Assembly (NCBI RefSeq): GCF_947378715.1
Contig: NZ_CANCLE010000191.1
Span: 1-6,731 of the forward strand
DNA: 6,731 bases
Origin: Phenylobacterium aquaticum
Lineage (GTDB): Bacteria > Pseudomonadota > Alphaproteobacteria > Caulobacterales > Caulobacteraceae
Reading direction: 5' to 3'
Part shown: positions 5,383 through 6,731 of the stretch, piece after piece
Position numbering within the stretch: the stretch's first letter is position 1
Layout: each line of letters begins with the position of its first letter
Translations under genes and position numbers: made by a program
Notes under the pieces: generated by a model
Databases searched by the model: none
What the model was told of the DNA's origin: nothing
Seen by the model: the letters and a program-made list of their open reading frames with translations, nothing else

Positions 5383-6581
5383 CAGCCGGTCTTTCCGGCA
5401 CGCGCCGCCAACACCCGCTCGTACGCGGCGAGGGTGGCATTACACATGGCCTCGGCGGAGTACAGCTGCCTGGCCCGGTTGGCGGCGGTCACGCCCATCT
5501 TGGCGCGCTTCTCGGGTCCGACATCGATGGCCTTGGCGATGGCGAGGCTCCAGGCCTCGGCGTCATCGACCTTGACCAGCCAGCCGGTCTTGCCGGGCAG
5601 CACCGTCTCGGTGACGCCGCCGTGGTTGGAGGCCAGGACGGGGCGACCCATGGCCTGGGGCTCGACGGCCGCGCGGCCGAAGCTTTCGGGAACGATGGTG
5701 GGGAGCATGGCGACATCGGCCAGCAGGTAGGCGGCCGGCATGTCATCACAATGGCCGACCACCTTGATGTGATCGACGAGGCCGGCGGCGGCGATCGCGC
5801 CCTCGACCTCCTCGCGATAGCCGGTGCGCCCCTGGTCGTCGCCGGCGAAGATGATCACGAAGTCCTCGCGGCCCCTGGCCTTCAGCTTGGCGGCGGCCGC
5901 GATGATGCTGAGATGGCCCTTGATGCGGGTCAGGCGGCCGCCCAGCAGGAAGGTGGTGCGCGAGTCGCCCGGCTTCAGGCCCCAGGCCTCACGCAGGGCC
6001 GCGATCCGCGCGGGCGTCACCACCCGCGGGTCGAAGCGGTCGAGGTCCACGCCGCGCGGAATGGAGACAATCTGGTCGGGCGACAGGGCGTGTTCAGCCA
6101 GGACGTGGTCGCGGGTGTAGTCGGAATTGGCGATCACCAGGTCGCCCCGGGTCATGACCGCGTTGTACCAGCGCTTCAGATTGGACTTGGCCTTGTAGAC
6201 CCCGTGATAGGTGGCGATGAACGGGGTGCCGGTGGCGTGCGCCGCCCACAGGGCCGAGAAGGCCGGGGCGCGGGACCGCGCATGGACCAGGGTCACCTTC
6301 TCCTTGCGGATCAGGTCGACCAGCCGGGCGGCGTTGCCCAGCATCACCAGCGGGTTCTTGGACTGCACCGGCATCTGGGCCAGACGGCCGCCATCGGCCT
6401 CAAGCCGGGAGACCATGCGTCCGCCCCGCGCAGCGACCAGCGCCTTGCCGCCGGCCCGGACGACCGCCTGGGCCACGTCAATGGTGGTCTGCTCAGCCCC
6501 GCCCGTCTCAAGCTCGGGGATGACCTGCAGCAGAACGAAGTCCGGGGGTAAGGTCAGGGGTGCGGTCACGGGTGTTTGCAT
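5382..6581 (-). CDS. Glycosyltransferase family 4
   Basis: A retaining GT-B glycosyltransferase of 399 residues. The N-terminal acceptor domain opens with PELETGGAEQTTIDVA (22-37), whose GGAEQ is typical of GT4 enzymes. The C-terminal donor domain has the E-x7-E motif in PESFGRAAVEP, with the two acids at E299 and E307, then GRPVLASNHGG and ETV. No signal peptide or membrane helix is evident, so it is probably cytoplasmic and peripheral to the membrane, making a surface glycan such as LPS (inferred from its GT9 partner). The frame is open up to 6725, but the ATG at 6581 is preferred: residues upstream of it lack family character and lie antisense to the divergent hydrolase gene, whereas the sequence from 6581 reaches the first beta strand (FVLLQVIPEL) promptly. 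TAGG 6 nt upstream is a weak ribosome binding site. It is the first gene of the GT4-GT9 unit. Confidence 0.93.
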   Translation of the reverse strand: MQTPVTAPLTLPPDFVLLQVIPELETGGAEQTTIDVAQAVVRAGGKALVAARGGRMVSRLEADGGRLAQMPVQSKNPLVMLGNAARLVDLIRKEKVTLVHARSRAPAFSALWAAHATGTPFIATYHGVYKAKSNLKRWYNAVMTRGDLVIANSDYTRDHVLAEHALSPDQIVSIPRGVDLDRFDPRVVTPARIAALREAWGLKPGDSRTTFLLGGRLTRIKGHLSIIAAAAKLKARGREDFVIIFAGDDQGRTGYREEVEGAIAAAGLVDHIKVVGHCDDMPAAYLLADVAMLPTIVPESFGRAAVEPQAMGRPVLASNHGGVTETVLPGKTGWLVKVDDAEAWSLAIAKAIDVGPEKRAKMGVTAANRARQLYSAEAMCNATLAAYERVLAARAGKTG

Positions 6582-6612
6582 AAACGACCTACGGGTGAGG
6601 TAAAGCGGGGCG

Positions 6613-6731
6613 ATGAAAGAAGAGGCGGGATTCCTCGATCGGCCGGACGGCGAACGGCTGGCCTGGCGCAGGGTGGCGGGCGCGGGGCCGACCTTTGTCT
6701 GGCTGGGCGGCTTCCGCTCCGACATGGCGGG
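6613..6731 (+). CDS. Alpha/beta-hydrolase, N-terminal fragment cut by window edge (ABHD10-like)
   Basis: The first 39 codons of a rightward gene, too short for ordinary gene callers. The translation begins MKEEAGFLDRPDGERLAWRR and continues through PTFVWLGGFRSDMA at 26-39. A short strand (RLAWRRVAG), then a hydrophobic strand (TFVWLGG), then FRSDM is the start of the alpha/beta-hydrolase fold; LGGFRSDM is characteristic of bacterial relatives of the ABHD10/palmitoyl-thioesterase type (recalled family pattern). The nucleophile elbow and the catalytic triad lie outside the window, so activity cannot be assessed. GAGG at 6597-6600 is 12 nt before the ATG, and GGGG (6607-6610) sits closer. It is divergent from the GT4 gene with only 31 bp between the two starts. 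Confidence 0.72.
   Translation, partial: MKEEAGFLDRPDGERLAWRRVAGAGPTFVWLGGFRSDMA

Noticed and set aside
4417..5730. Plus-strand open frame of 437 codons opposite the two glycosyltransferase genes
   Set aside because: Antisense shadow of two well-supported genes, with no domain features.
6582..6725. N-terminal extension of the GT4 gene to an ATG at 6725
   Set aside because: The added 48 residues are low-complexity, unlike GT4 N-termini, and lie antisense to a convincing alpha/beta-hydrolase start.

Overview
The window is GC-rich, gene-dense bacterial DNA. It reads as an alphaproteobacterial chromosome, most likely of the Caulobacter/Phenylobacterium kind. That placement is inferred from the IF-3 protein (an MRRP-type N-terminus followed by KDGPRINEDIRVPR), the base composition and the gene style; no database was searched. 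I found no mobile element, CRISPR array, tRNA or rRNA.

Left part (1-1163): a short-chain dehydrogenase cut by the left edge reads leftward, and a TetR-family repressor reads rightward. The 146-bp gap between their starts holds two copies of an inverted repeat built on ACGGAGG-N4-CTCCG, with centres 24 bp apart. Good promoter-like elements facing each way are interleaved with them. The simplest reading is a repressor that controls its own gene and the divergent dehydrogenase from a double operator.

Middle (1160-3579, minus strand): two adjacent, clearly paralogous 12-helix MFS exporters of the drug:H+ antiporter type. They share a 4-nt ATGA stop/start overlap, and the second has no visible ribosome binding site, so they are probably translated in a coupled way. 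The downstream copy converges on tetR, and the two stop codons overlap.

Right part (3691-6581, minus strand): a GT4 glycosyltransferase and a GT9 (heptosyltransferase-like) glycosyltransferase, joined by a TGATG overlap, followed by infC for translation initiation factor IF-3. infC has a leader carrying a 17-bp tandem repeat, a likely ATT start codon four codons upstream of the first ATG, and a strong intrinsic terminator just after its stop. At the far right, 31 bp upstream of the GT4 start, an alpha/beta-hydrolase gene reads rightward off the window.

Most of the content is ordinary. I do not see an undescribed multi-gene system. The points most worth a second look are the ATT start and repeat-bearing leader of infC, the double operator, and the coupled MFS pair.
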